This document shows positions 43,034 to 51,695 of a stretch of DNA of 64,000 nucleotides, one piece after another; position 1 is the stretch's first letter, and every line of letters begins with the position of its first letter. The notes under the pieces are model-generated. The model saw nothing but the letters and a program-made list of their open reading frames with translations, was not told the DNA's origin and made no database searches. This DNA is from Candidatus Andeanibacterium colombiense (lineage in GTDB: Bacteria; Pseudomonadota; Alphaproteobacteria; Sphingomonadales; Sphingomonadaceae), in contig CP119316.1 of NCBI GenBank assembly GCA_029202985.1, forward strand, positions 1,054,001 to 1,118,000, given 5' to 3'. A program made the translations under genes and the position numbers.

Positions 43034-43921
43034 ATGCCGTTGGTCAACATGAAGCCACTGCTGCGCGACGCGATGGATAACGGCTACGCGGTCGCCGCGT
43101 TCAACCTCGTCGACTACAACACCACCAAGGCGATGGTGAAGGCCGCGGAAGAGCTGAACGCCCCGGTGATCTGCCAGACTTCGGCCAAGACCATCAAATA
43201 CTTCAGCCACAAGGAAATCGTCAGCTGGGTCCGCACGGTAGCCGAGGATTCGCCGGTGCCGGTGGTGCTGCATCTCGATCACTGCAAGGATATCCCGATG
43301 ATCGAAGCCTGCGCCAAGGCGGGCTGGACCTCGATCATGATCGACGCGTCGGAACTGCCGTTCGAGCAGAATCTGGAGGAAAGCCTCAAGGTTCGCGCAA
43401 TCGCCGAGAAATACGGCGTCGGCATGGAAGCCGAGCTCGGCCAGATCATGGGCGTCGAGGATGACGAGCATGTCGCCGAAGAGGATTCGGTGCTGACCGA
43501 TCCCGAGGACGCGAAACGCTTCTGCGACGCGCTCGACCTGTCGGCCTTCGCCTGCGCGGTCGGCACCGCTCACGGCTTCTACCACGGCGACCCGGTGGTC
43601 GATTTCGACCGCATCGCGGCGATCAACGCGCTGACCAAGACGCCGATGGCGCTGCATGGCGGCACCGGCCTCAGCGACGAGACCTTCGCCAAGGCGATCG
43701 CGCGCGGCGCATCGAAGATCAACATCTCGACCAACCTCAAGCATGTCTGGGTCAAGAGCTTCGTCGATTACCACCTCGCCAATCCGAAGGACTTCGAACC
43801 GCTCCGCGTCGGCGATGCGCAGTACCAGGCGTGCAAGGCGATGTTCCACGGCTTCATCGAGAAATTCGGCGGCGCCGGCCACGGCAGCACCTTCCTGTCG
43901 AAACTCGACAAGGCGGCCTGA
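43034..43921 (+). CDS. Class II aldolase (fructose/tagatose-bisphosphate aldolase family)
   Basis: 295 residues. LHLDHCKDI (catalytic Asp and zinc His), MEAELGQIMGVED (zinc Glu), GTAHGFYHGDP and MALHGGTGLSDE (zinc His residues), and SKINISTNLKHVW (phosphate site) are the class II FBP/tagatose-1,6-bisphosphate aldolase set (Fba/GatY/KbaY). It should cleave a ketose phosphate to dihydroxyacetone phosphate and an aldehyde, or run in reverse. It is the first of four genes, six bases before the HAD gene, and ends with a strong codon bias like its operon partners. Substrate is not set by sequence. Confidence 0.9.
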   Translation: MPLVNMKPLLRDAMDNGYAVAAFNLVDYNTTKAMVKAAEELNAPVICQTSAKTIKYFSHKEIVSWVRTVAEDSPVPVVLHLDHCKDIPMIEACAKAGWTSIMIDASELPFEQNLEESLKVRAIAEKYGVGMEAELGQIMGVEDDEHVAEEDSVLTDPEDAKRFCDALDLSAFACAVGTAHGFYHGDPVVDFDRIAAINALTKTPMALHGGTGLSDETFAKAIARGASKINISTNLKHVWVKSFVDYHLANPKDFEPLRVGDAQYQACKAMFHGFIEKFGGAGHGSTFLSKLDKAA

Positions 43922-43927
43922 CATCCC

Positions 43928-44653
43928 ATGATCAAGGCCCTGATTTTCGACTGCGACGGCGTACTCGTCGATACCGAGCGCGATGCGCACCGCGTCGGCT
44001 TCAACCGCGCATTCAAGGAATTCGGCATCGACGCCGAATGGAGTGTCGAACTCTATGGCAAGCTTCTGCTCGTTGCCGGCGGCAAGGAGCGGATGCGCGC
44101 CTATTTCGACGAATTCGGCTGGCCCAAGGGCACCGACACCGCTGAGCAGAAGGACGAGCTGATCCTCGCGCTGCACCTGAAGAAGACCGAGATCACTTCG
44201 AACATCGTGTCCGACCTGCCGGTGCGCCCTGGTATCCTGCGGATCATCGACGAGGCGATCGCCGCGGGCGTGAAGCTGGGCGTCTGCACCACGTCGAACC
44301 CGAAGTTTATCGACGCGGTGCTCGATCTGTTCGGCGCCGAGCGCAAGGCCGCGTTCGACTTCGTCCACGCGGGCGACGTGGTCGCGAAGAAGAAGCCGGC
44401 GCCGGATATCTACCTCCTGGCGCTCGAGACGCTGGGCCTGCCCGCGACCGACTGCGTGGTGATCGAAGACAGCCGCAACGGGCTGCTGGCCGCCAAGGGC
44501 GCCGGCCTGCCGACGCTGATCACCACCAGCACCTACACGGTAGACGAGGATTTTGCCGAGGCTGACAAGGTCGTCTCGGAATTGGGAGATGCGCCGTCTG
44601 TCCAGGTCACTCTGGAAGATCTCGGCGCGCTGGCCGCGCACGCGGCCGTCTGA
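43928..44653 (+). CDS. HAD-superfamily phosphatase/phosphomutase (CbbY-like)
   Basis: 241 residues. IFDCDGVLVDTE with nucleophile Asp8 and acid/base Asp10, CTTSNPKF (motif II), KKKPAPDIYL (motif III Lys) and VIEDSRNGLLAA (motif IV) define an active HAD of the CbbY/beta-phosphoglucomutase type with a helical cap. CbbY proteins hydrolyse xylulose-1,5-bisphosphate; other relatives remove phosphate from small sugar phosphates. In this operon it would act on a sugar or ketose phosphate shared with the aldolase and the kinase subunits. It lies six bases after the aldolase and 14 before dhaL. Confidence 0.9.
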   Translation: MIKALIFDCDGVLVDTERDAHRVGFNRAFKEFGIDAEWSVELYGKLLLVAGGKERMRAYFDEFGWPKGTDTAEQKDELILALHLKKTEITSNIVSDLPVRPGILRIIDEAIAAGVKLGVCTTSNPKFIDAVLDLFGAERKAAFDFVHAGDVVAKKKPAPDIYLLALETLGLPATDCVVIEDSRNGLLAAKGAGLPTLITTSTYTVDEDFAEADKVVSELGDAPSVQVTLEDLGALAAHAAV

Positions 44654-44667
44654 AGGAGCGTTTGAAG

Positions 44668-45342
44668 ATGAGTTCAATTCCGCAGGCCGATATCGAACGG
44701 GCCATCCGCACGACCGCGGCGACAGTGCTTCGCAACGAGCACTATTTCTCGGATCTCGACGGCCTTGCCGGCGATGGTGACTTCGGCACCTCGCTCGCGA
44801 CCGGCTTCCGCGTGATCGACAACGAATGGGACGGGATCGACAAGAGCAACATCGGCGCGATGCTGCTCAAGATCTCGATGCTCGTGTCGAAGCATGTCGG
44901 CGGCAGCTCGGGTCCGATCTGGGGCACCGGCTTCATGAAGGCCGCGATGCTGACCCGCGGCAAGGAAGAGATCACCCTGGACGATCTGGCCGAAATGCTC
45001 GGCTCGGCGATCGAGGGCATCCAGGCCCGCGGCGGCGCCAAACTGGGCGACAAGACCCTGCTCGACGCGCTGATCCCGGTGCAGGAAACGCTGAAGTCGC
45101 ATTGCGCCGCCGGCGACAAGGCCGCCGCGCTGAAGGATTGTGCCGGCGTGGCCGAACAGGCCATCGACGAGACCCGCACGCTCGTCGCGCACCGCGGCCG
45201 CGCGAGCCAGGTCGGCGAGCGCAGCGCGAACACGCCCGATCCGGGCATCGTTTCGATCGCCGTGATCCTGAACGACTGGTGCAAGGAATTCGGGGTCGAG
45301 AACACTCCGACCGTGGCCGAAGTCGTCAAACAACTCGCCTGA
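44668..45342 (+). CDS. dhaL: Dihydroxyacetone kinase subunit DhaL
   Basis: 224 residues from ATG 44668 (ggag upstream; a TTG two codons earlier is possible). LDGLAGDGDFGTSLATGF is the ADP/Mg-binding loop with the conserved Asp trio, GGSSGPIWGTGFMKAA and GDKTLLDALIP the phosphate-helix region. DhaL binds the nucleotide and, with DhaK, phosphorylates dihydroxyacetone. In PTS-type systems DhaM donates the phosphate; no DhaM gene is in this operon, so either it lies elsewhere or ATP is used directly. It is followed 35 bases later by dhaK, in reversed order compared with the usual dhaKLM. Confidence 0.92.
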   Translation: MSSIPQADIERAIRTTAATVLRNEHYFSDLDGLAGDGDFGTSLATGFRVIDNEWDGIDKSNIGAMLLKISMLVSKHVGGSSGPIWGTGFMKAAMLTRGKEEITLDDLAEMLGSAIEGIQARGGAKLGDKTLLDALIPVQETLKSHCAAGDKAAALKDCAGVAEQAIDETRTLVAHRGRASQVGERSANTPDPGIVSIAVILNDWCKEFGVENTPTVAEVVKQLA

Positions 45343-45377
45343 CAATCCGAAAATCCCTGGGAGAGAGGAACCCACCC

Positions 45378-46373
45378 ATGAAGAAATTCGTCAACGATCC
45401 CGCCAAGTTCGTGCCCGAGTTCATGAAGGGCATCGCGCTTGCGAACCCCGACCTGCTGAACTTCAACGAAGAATTCCAGATGATCACCCGCAAGGGCGGT
45501 CCGGACAATGCCAAGGTTTCGGTCGTCCAGGGCTCCGGCTCGGGTCACGAACCGGCGCACGTCATGGCGGTCGGCCCGGGCATGCTGACCGGTGCCTGCC
45601 AGGGCGCGGTGTTCGCCGCCCCGGCGGTCGATTCCTGCTATGAGACGATCAAGGCCTGCGCATCCGATGCCGGCGTGCTGGTGCTGGTCAACAACTACCA
45701 GGGCGACCGCATGGCGTGGGACATGGCGACCGAAATGGCGACCGCCGAAGGCATCAATGCCCGCCAGTTCTGGATCAATGACGACGTCGCGGTGGAAGAC
45801 AGCCTCTACACCGTCGGCCGCCGCGGCGTGGCCGGCAACTTCTTCGTGATGAAGGCCTGCGGCGCCGCCGCCGACGCCGGTGCGAGCCTCGACGAAGTCG
45901 AAGCGATCGCGAAAAAGGTCAACGACAACGTCCGCTCGATGGGCGTCGCGCTGACCAGTTGCATCCCGCCCGCCAAGGGCACCCCGATCTTCGAACTCGG
46001 CGACGACGAGATCGAAGTCGGCGTGGGCATCCACGGCGAACCGGGCCGCCGCCGCGAGAAGATCCACCCGGCCGATGTGATCACGCAGGAGTTGTTCGAA
46101 GCCGTCGCGAACGACATCCCGTTCAAGTCGGGCGACCGCGTCGCGATCATGGTCAACGGTCTCGGCGGTACGCCGATCACCGAACTCTACGTGATCTACG
46201 CCAAGGCCCATGAACTGGCCGAGCAGGCCGGCTTCACCGTGGTCCGCAACTATGTCGGCGAATATTGCACCAGCCTCGAAATGGCCGGTGCCTCGCTGAC
46301 CATCCTCAAGCTGGACGCCGAGCTCGAAAAGCTGCTGGCCGCCCCGGCCGAGACCGCCGCGCGCATCTTCTGA
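45378..46373 (+). CDS. dhaK: Dihydroxyacetone kinase subunit DhaK
   Basis: 331 residues. VVQGSGSGHEPAHVMAVGPG (substrate loop with His), NNYQGDRMAWDMA (conserved Asp that accepts the phosphoryl chemistry), and GVGIHGEPGRRR, whose His covalently binds the ketone as a hemiaminal, are all present, so it should be active. Related DhaK proteins in erythritol and threitol pathways phosphorylate erythrulose or other ketoses instead of dihydroxyacetone. It closes the aldolase-HAD-dhaL-dhaK operon and is followed by a terminator at 46401. Confidence 0.93.
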   Translation: MKKFVNDPAKFVPEFMKGIALANPDLLNFNEEFQMITRKGGPDNAKVSVVQGSGSGHEPAHVMAVGPGMLTGACQGAVFAAPAVDSCYETIKACASDAGVLVLVNNYQGDRMAWDMATEMATAEGINARQFWINDDVAVEDSLYTVGRRGVAGNFFVMKACGAAADAGASLDEVEAIAKKVNDNVRSMGVALTSCIPPAKGTPIFELGDDEIEVGVGIHGEPGRRREKIHPADVITQELFEAVANDIPFKSGDRVAIMVNGLGGTPITELYVIYAKAHELAEQAGFTVVRNYVGEYCTSLEMAGASLTILKLDAELEKLLAAPAETAARIF

Positions 46374-46400
46374 TCCGCCGCACTCGCTGAACAAGATTGG

Positions 46401-46430
46401 CGCCCCGGGGGAAACCTCGGGGCGTTTTCT
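46401..46430 (+). terminator. Rho-independent terminator after dhaK
   Basis: cgccccgggg / cctcggggcg form a stable GC stem around a gaaa loop, directly followed by ttttctt, 28 bases after the dhaK stop. Confidence 0.85.
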
Positions 46431-46437
46431 TGCGGCT

Positions 46438-46863
46438 CTAACGCAGCACCCCGCGCCGCTTCATCGCTGCCGAATACCCAATCAGCAGCACCGCGATCAC
46501 CACCACGATCACATTCACCGCCAGCGCGCCGTTGTTGTCGTAGCTGCGCGAGGTGCCCATCGCATAATCGTAGCCGTGGGTGACCGCGATCGCGACCAGC
46601 GACAGCACGAACACCCGCAACGCCTTCGCGCTTCGCATCAGCAGCATCGCCGCGCCGGCGATTCCGGCGAAATCGGCGACGTCGGTGACAGCCCTGAACC
46701 ACGGCGCCTGCGCGGCGTAATAGGCCGCCTCGCCCGGCGTGACCGCGAGCATGCCCAACTGCGCCATGAAGATCGTCACCGTGCCAGCCGCATACCACAG
46801 CAGCGCGGCCACGCCGATCGCCCACAGATGCCACGGCGCCTTGCCGGCCGGTTCCTCGCCCAT
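46438..46863 (-). CDS. Polytopic membrane protein of unknown function
   Basis: 141 residues from ATG 46863 (gaggaactt upstream). Four hydrophobic segments (for example HLWAIGVAALLWYAAGTVTI, AVNVIVVVIAVLLIGYSAAM). No domain recognised; small proteins of this shape with KAPWHLWAIGV are common in sphingomonads. It is divergent from the secreted amidohydrolase, 119 bases apart. Confidence 0.72.
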   Translation of the reverse strand: MGEEPAGKAPWHLWAIGVAALLWYAAGTVTIFMAQLGMLAVTPGEAAYYAAQAPWFRAVTDVADFAGIAGAAMLLMRSAKALRVFVLSLVAIAVTHGYDYAMGTSRSYDNNGALAVNVIVVVIAVLLIGYSAAMKRRGVLR

Positions 46864-46982
46864 AAGTTCCTCCCTCGACAGATTCCGGAGAATATCACGC
46901 GCGGATCGGGAGGCAAATCGCGCCCTATTGGACAAGTGTAAAACAGCTGGCATCACCCCCCGCTTCGGGTTAGCCTCCTCCC

Positions 46983-48266
46983 ATGAAAGCACCCTTGCTC
47001 GCGCTCGCCCCCGTTCTTGTCGCCGCGCTCTGCGCCGCGCCGGTTTCGGCCCAGTCGCTCTATGTCGAGGCGGGCAGATTGCTCGATGTCGACAGCGGCA
47101 AGGAACTGACCGGTCAGTGCGTGCTCACGCAGGACAAGGCGATCACCAGGATCGAGCCTTGCGGCGCGACCCCGGCCGGCGCCGAGCGGATCGACTGGAG
47201 CGGCTACACCGTGCTCCCCGGGCTGATCGACCTTCACACCCATCTGGTCGACGTGACCGAAAGCGAAGACACGGCGGCGCCGATCAAGACCACCCCGCCG
47301 GAGACCGCGCTGATCGGCGCGCACAACGCGTGGATCACGCTCAACGCCGGCTTCACCACCCTGCGCGATGTCGGCACCTATCGCGGGCTGACCGATGTCG
47401 ACGTGCGCAACGCGATCAACACCGGCTTGATCCCGGGCCCGCGCATGTATGTGGCGGGCGCGTATATCACCAAGCCGGGCGGCGGCGGCGAGGTCAACGG
47501 GGTCGTTCCGAACGACCAGCTTCCACCCGATATGCGGCTGGGCGTATCCTCCACCCCGCAGGAAACCCATGACCGGGCCGAGTATCTGTTCGCCCACGGC
47601 GCCGATTTTCTCAAGCTGATCGCGACCGGTGCGGTGCTCGCGCTGAACAACGACGTGAACGAGACCGAGCTGACCCAGGCGCAGATGCAGGCTGCGGTCG
47701 ATGTCGCGAAGGAGCACGGCAGCTTCGCGATCGCCCATGCCCACGGCGCCGAGGGGATCAAGGAAGCTATCCGCGCCGGCGTCCGCACGATCGAACATGC
47801 CAGCCTGATCGACGACGAAGGGCTGCAACTCGCCAGGGACAAGGGCGTCTGGCTGGTGATGGATATCTATGACGGCGACTGGATCGACGAGGAAGGCACA
47901 CGCGCCGGCTGGCCGGCAGAGATGCTCCAGAAGAACCGCGACACCACGCTGGCCCAGCGCGAGCGGTTCGAGAAGGCGGTCAAGATGGGGGTCAAGCTCG
48001 GCTTCGGCACCGACGCCGGAGTCTATCCCCACGGCATGAACGCGCGGCAGTTCGCCTATATGGTCCAATGGGGCATGACCCCGCTGCAGGCGATCCGCGC
48101 GGCGACGATCGAAGGCGCGAAAGTGCTCGGCCGCTACGACCAGTTCGGCTCGATTGCCCCCGGCAAGTCGGCCGACATGATCGCGGTCGCGGGCGATCCG
48201 CTGCAGAACGTGCGGGTGCTGGAGAGCGTGTCGGGCGTGATCAAGGAAGGCGTTAAGTACAAGTGA
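46983..48266 (+). CDS. Secreted metal-dependent amidohydrolase (imidazolonepropionase-like family)
   Basis: 427 residues. Signal peptide at 1-23 (ending APVSA), then the PolX-type amidohydrolase barrel: PGLIDLHTHLVD with His85 and His87, FLKLIATGAVLAL (Lys position), AIAHAHGAEGI, TIEHAS and GTDAGVYPHG supply the remaining metal ligands. Export to the periplasm and the family suggest a peptidase or acyl-amide hydrolase (Xaa-Arg dipeptidase-like enzymes and OTA-type amidases belong here). Codon use matches the chromosome. The 358-base gap after it carries dispersed repeats. Confidence 0.88.
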   Translation: MKAPLLALAPVLVAALCAAPVSAQSLYVEAGRLLDVDSGKELTGQCVLTQDKAITRIEPCGATPAGAERIDWSGYTVLPGLIDLHTHLVDVTESEDTAAPIKTTPPETALIGAHNAWITLNAGFTTLRDVGTYRGLTDVDVRNAINTGLIPGPRMYVAGAYITKPGGGGEVNGVVPNDQLPPDMRLGVSSTPQETHDRAEYLFAHGADFLKLIATGAVLALNNDVNETELTQAQMQAAVDVAKEHGSFAIAHAHGAEGIKEAIRAGVRTIEHASLIDDEGLQLARDKGVWLVMDIYDGDWIDEEGTRAGWPAEMLQKNRDTTLAQRERFEKAVKMGVKLGFGTDAGVYPHGMNARQFAYMVQWGMTPLQAIRAATIEGAKVLGRYDQFGSIAPGKSADMIAVAGDPLQNVRVLESVSGVIKEGVKYK

Positions 48267-48624
48267 CGCGCACACTCGGCAGGGTGACACAAGTTACACC
48301 CTGTCACCCGCAAAAAAGGCCAGAATCGGCAACCATTTCAACCCCCTATTCCGAAAATGGCTGGGTGACACCCTGGCCGAATTTCCCGTCGAGCACCGCG
48401 AATCCAACATTGTCAAAGATCGAAGCCGGGTATGGCAGGCTTAGCCCGTGTAGGAAAATGGCCGGTTCTGGCCGAGCCCCGCCGGGGCCCTTCTATTCCT
48501 CCCGCGGGAGGGAACTGGCTCCGCTATTGTCGGTTAGGCGTAAGGGGCCCCATCTTGCCGAGAGCTGCGGATCGGCGCGTGAGCCTCGCGATTTGATTTC
48601 CGCAGGTGCAATGGTGGGTATGTC
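48267..48624. other. Gene-free gap before HWE kinase, with dispersed repeat motifs
   Basis: No gene found. The minus strand from 48463 down to 48281 carries ttttcctaca then gacagggtgtaacttgtgtcaccct, the same order and near-identical sequence as plus-strand 15932-16136. A further copy of gggtgacaccctgg is at 48363, and a perfect palindrome cctcccgcgggagg is at 48498-48511. The promoter for the kinase gene should lie at the 3' end of this gap. Confidence 0.6.
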
Positions 48625-49635
48625 ATGAACATGGAGGACCTCTACCGGCTGCTGCGCACCAGCCATGTTCAGGCGCAGGGCATCGTCGACACCATCGGCG
48701 ATCCGTTGCTGGTGCTCGACGAGGCGCTCTGCGTGCAAAGCGCCAGCCGTTCGTTCTTCGAGACCTTCAAGGTCAATCGCTTCGAAACGATCGGCCGGCC
48801 CATCTACGATCTGGGCGACGGCCAGTGGAATATTCCCGAGCTGCGCAAGTTGCTGCTGGAGGTGGTTCCCAAAACCACCGCGGTGGTCGACTATATGGTC
48901 GAACATGACTTCCCCGGAATCGGCCTCCGCAAGATGCTTTTGACTGCCCGCACATTGCATCACCCGGACACGGGCAGTCATGCGATGCTGCTGGTGATCA
49001 ACGACGCGACAGACCAGTTCCGCAAGGAAGCGGCGAAGGACATGCTGTTCGGCGAACTCCATCACCGGATGAAGAACGTGCTTGGCCTGGCGCAGTCGCT
49101 GGCGCGGCAGACCACCACCGAAGGGCGCTCGGCGGAGCAGTTCCGCGACGACTTTCTCGGACGCTTCGGGGCGTTGATCGACGCGCAGGAGCTTGCCTAT
49201 TCCGCGCAGGAAAAGACGACCCTTTCGGCATTGCTCGAGCGGATCCTCGCACCGCATCGCGGCAATCCCGACGCCGTCGTACTTGTCCCCGGTGCGTCGG
49301 TCGATCTGACCCCGGGCATGGTGACATCGCTCAGCCTGATCTTTCACGAACTGGCGACAAACGCCGCCAAATATGGCGCGCTTTCCGAAGCCGGGGGGCA
49401 GGTCAGGATCTGCTGGGAAGTCGAGGACGCGCAAAGCCGGCTTCGCATCTCCTGGGCCGAAAACGGCGGGCCGCCGGTGGCCGCCCCCAAGGCCGAAGGG
49501 TATGGAACCAAGCTTATTCAATCCGCCGCCACCTACAATCTTGGCGGCCGGGTCGTACAGGAATTCGCGGCTGACGGCCTGAATACGGAAATCGTGATTC
49601 CGCTGGGGGCGGCTTCGCCTGCGGACCATGCCTAG
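48625..49635 (+). CDS. HWE-family sensor histidine kinase with PAS domain
   Basis: 336 residues. A PAS domain at about 15-135 (HVQAQGIVDTIGDPLLVLDE), a HWE dimerisation segment with the phospho-acceptor His147 in FGELHHRMKNVLGLAQSLAR, the N-box HELATNAAKYGALS, and a short G-box region (EGYGTKLIQSA). No membrane segment, so it is a soluble kinase. HWE kinases are mostly alphaproteobacterial stress or light sensors. It overlaps the receiver gene by eight bases, so the two form one signalling pair; the PAS ligand is unknown. Confidence 0.9.
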   Translation: MNMEDLYRLLRTSHVQAQGIVDTIGDPLLVLDEALCVQSASRSFFETFKVNRFETIGRPIYDLGDGQWNIPELRKLLLEVVPKTTAVVDYMVEHDFPGIGLRKMLLTARTLHHPDTGSHAMLLVINDATDQFRKEAAKDMLFGELHHRMKNVLGLAQSLARQTTTEGRSAEQFRDDFLGRFGALIDAQELAYSAQEKTTLSALLERILAPHRGNPDAVVLVPGASVDLTPGMVTSLSLIFHELATNAAKYGALSEAGGQVRICWEVEDAQSRLRISWAENGGPPVAAPKAEGYGTKLIQSAATYNLGGRVVQEFAADGLNTEIVIPLGAASPADHA

Positions 49636-49984
49636 AACCGTCCTGGTCGTCGAAGACGAATTCCTGATCGCGATGGACTTGCAAGCCATGCTCGAACGCT
49701 CGGGCTGGCAAGTGATGGGTCCGGCTCCGACTGTCGCCATGGCGCTCGACCTTCTGGAGAGCGGTTTGCCCACGATCGCGCTGCTCGATATCAACCTGGG
49801 CAACGAGCTGGTCACGCGGGTCGCGGAAACCCTGAAGGCGAGCGGAGTGCCGTTCGCGGTGGCGAGCGCCTACGAAAAGCCGGAGCAGGTCTGCGGCGAA
49901 ATTCTCGCCGGGGTGCTCAACGCGGGCAAGCCGACGAACGAACGCCGCCTGTTGTCCGTCCTGGAGCAGCTCACGGCGGCATGA
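49628..49984 (+). CDS. Single-domain response regulator (receiver only)
   Basis: 118 residues, a complete receiver with VLVVEDEFLIAMDLQ (acidic pocket), phospho-acceptor Asp54 in LLDINLG, and a Lys at the expected beta-5 position (YEKPEQ). No output domain, so it acts by protein contact or as a phosphate sink. It begins inside the last codons of the HWE kinase gene. Confidence 0.9.
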   Translation: MPRTVLVVEDEFLIAMDLQAMLERSGWQVMGPAPTVAMALDLLESGLPTIALLDINLGNELVTRVAETLKASGVPFAVASAYEKPEQVCGEILAGVLNAGKPTNERRLLSVLEQLTAA

Positions 49985-50084
49985 AACGGTGCCCGCGGAA
50001 GCCTACAAGGCGCGATCGGTGGCGGCGGGTCCGGAACAGGCGGCCGCGGTGCGAACCTAACTTGCCGGCTCGCTGGAGACAAAA

Positions 50085-51695
50085 TCAGTCAGCGGTCTGA
50101 AACCGCCCGTATCCCCCCTTATCCGCGATGATCACCTTCGCCGCATTGTGCCCCGGCGCGCCGGTCACGCCGCCGCCGGGGTGGGCACCCGCGCCGCACA
50201 TGTAGAGCCCTTTTATGGGCCCGCGGTATGAGCCGTGGCCAAGCACCGGGCGGGCGCTCCACAATTGGTCGAGGCTCATGTTGCCGTGCATGATGTCGCC
50301 GCCAGCCAGGCCGAACTTGCGCTCCAGCCCCTTCGGACTGAGCACCTGGCGCCCGAGAACCGAGGCGCGGAAGCCTGGGGCGTAGGCTTCGACCGTATCG
50401 ATGATCGTGTCGGCGGCCTTGCCTTCCTCGGCATCCCAGTCGCGCCCATCGGGCAGTTCGGGCGCGAATTGCTGGCAGAACAGGCTCGCGACGTGCTGAC
50501 CCGGAGGGGCGAGGCTGTCATCGACCGTGGAGGGGATCAGCATCTCGACGATCGGCTTCTTCGACCAGCCGTAACGCTTCGCGTCGAGGAACGCCTCGTC
50601 CATGTAATCGAGCGTCGGCGCGAGGATGATGCCCGATTGGTGGTGCTCGCCCGGCTCGGGGAGGCAGGTGAACTTCGGCAGTTCGCTGAGCGCGACATTC
50701 ATCCGGAAGGTGCCCGATCCCGCCTTGAAGCCCTTCATCCGGCGGGTGAATTCGGCGCCCTGATCGGTTTCGGAGATGAGTTTGCCGTAGAGCAGCTTGG
50801 GTCCGACATTCGCGATCACGCGGGTGGCGGCGATCTCCTCGCCGCTTTCTAGCTTCACCCCGACCGCCTTGCCGCCATCGACCAGCACCTGCGCGACCGG
50901 CGCCTCGAGCGTGATCTCGACCCCTGCCTGCGCGCAGACCTTGGCCATGATCTGGGTGATCGTGCCCATCCCGCCGACCGAGTGGCCCCAGGCGCCCTTC
51001 TTGCCGTTCACTTCGCCGAACACGTGGTGCAGCAGCACATAGGCGCTGCTGGGCGTGTCGGGCGAGGCGTAATTCCCGACCACCGCGTCGAAGCCGAAGG
51101 CCGCCTTGACCGCTTCGCTTTCGAACCAGCTGTCAAGGAAGCTGCGCGCCGACTTGGTGAACAGGTCGAGCACGTCGCGCTTCTGCGGCAGCGAGAGCTT
51201 CGCCAACCCCCGGCCCTGCAGCGCGCCGTCGATCAGCGTGCGGAAACCTTCGCCGAGATTTGGCGGCGCCTTCAGCGCGAGGCCGCGCAGCACTTCGGCC
51301 ACGGTTTCGAGCGCCTCGTAATACTCCGGCAGCGTCTCGGCATCCTTGGCCGAGAACTTGCGGAATTCCTCCTGCGTGCGGGCGAGACCGCCGCCGAGCT
51401 TGAGGTAGCGCCCGTCTTCCTGCGGGAGGAAGTTCGAGATCGGCCGTTCGATCACACGATAGCCGTGATCGGCCAGCTTCATATCCGCGATCACCTTGGG
51501 CTGAAGCAGGCTGACCGTGTAGCTCGCGACCGAATTGCGGAAGCCGGGGTGGAATTCCTCGGTCACCGCCGCGCCGCCGATCACGTCGCGCCGTTCGAGG
51601 ATGCGGACCTTCAGCCCGGCCTGCGCGAGGTAGAAGGCGCAGACAAGGCCGTTGTGGCCGCCGCCGATGATCACTGCGTCATATTTCCGGGTCAT
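50085..51695 (-). CDS. FAD-dependent oxidoreductase, phytoene dehydrogenase/PYROXD2-like
   Basis: 536 residues from ATG 51695, which overlaps the Rieske gene stop (ATGA). DAVIIGGGHNGLVCAFYLAQ is the FAD motif, LERRDVIGGAAVTEEFHPGF and GIKLESGEEIAATRVIANVG-like segments and C-terminal GLYMCGAGAHPGGGVTGAPG are the CrtI/PYROXD2 family pattern. No carotenoid genes are nearby; with the overlapping Rieske oxygenase it is more likely to act in an oxidative catabolic step, perhaps as a desaturase or as an unusual electron partner. That role is inference. Confidence 0.85.
   Translation of the reverse strand: MTRKYDAVIIGGGHNGLVCAFYLAQAGLKVRILERRDVIGGAAVTEEFHPGFRNSVASYTVSLLQPKVIADMKLADHGYRVIERPISNFLPQEDGRYLKLGGGLARTQEEFRKFSAKDAETLPEYYEALETVAEVLRGLALKAPPNLGEGFRTLIDGALQGRGLAKLSLPQKRDVLDLFTKSARSFLDSWFESEAVKAAFGFDAVVGNYASPDTPSSAYVLLHHVFGEVNGKKGAWGHSVGGMGTITQIMAKVCAQAGVEITLEAPVAQVLVDGGKAVGVKLESGEEIAATRVIANVGPKLLYGKLISETDQGAEFTRRMKGFKAGSGTFRMNVALSELPKFTCLPEPGEHHQSGIILAPTLDYMDEAFLDAKRYGWSKKPIVEMLIPSTVDDSLAPPGQHVASLFCQQFAPELPDGRDWDAEEGKAADTIIDTVEAYAPGFRASVLGRQVLSPKGLERKFGLAGGDIMHGNMSLDQLWSARPVLGHGSYRGPIKGLYMCGAGAHPGGGVTGAPGHNAAKVIIADKGGYGRFQTAD

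Noticed and set aside
43034..46373. Possible sulfoglycolysis or erythritol operon
   Set aside because: No sulfoquinovosidase, isomerase or polyol dehydrogenase gene is present, so a specific pathway name would be a guess.
50085..51695. Carotenoid desaturase (crtI)
   Set aside because: No crtB, crtE or crtY nearby, and the sequence fits the PYROXD2 branch better.
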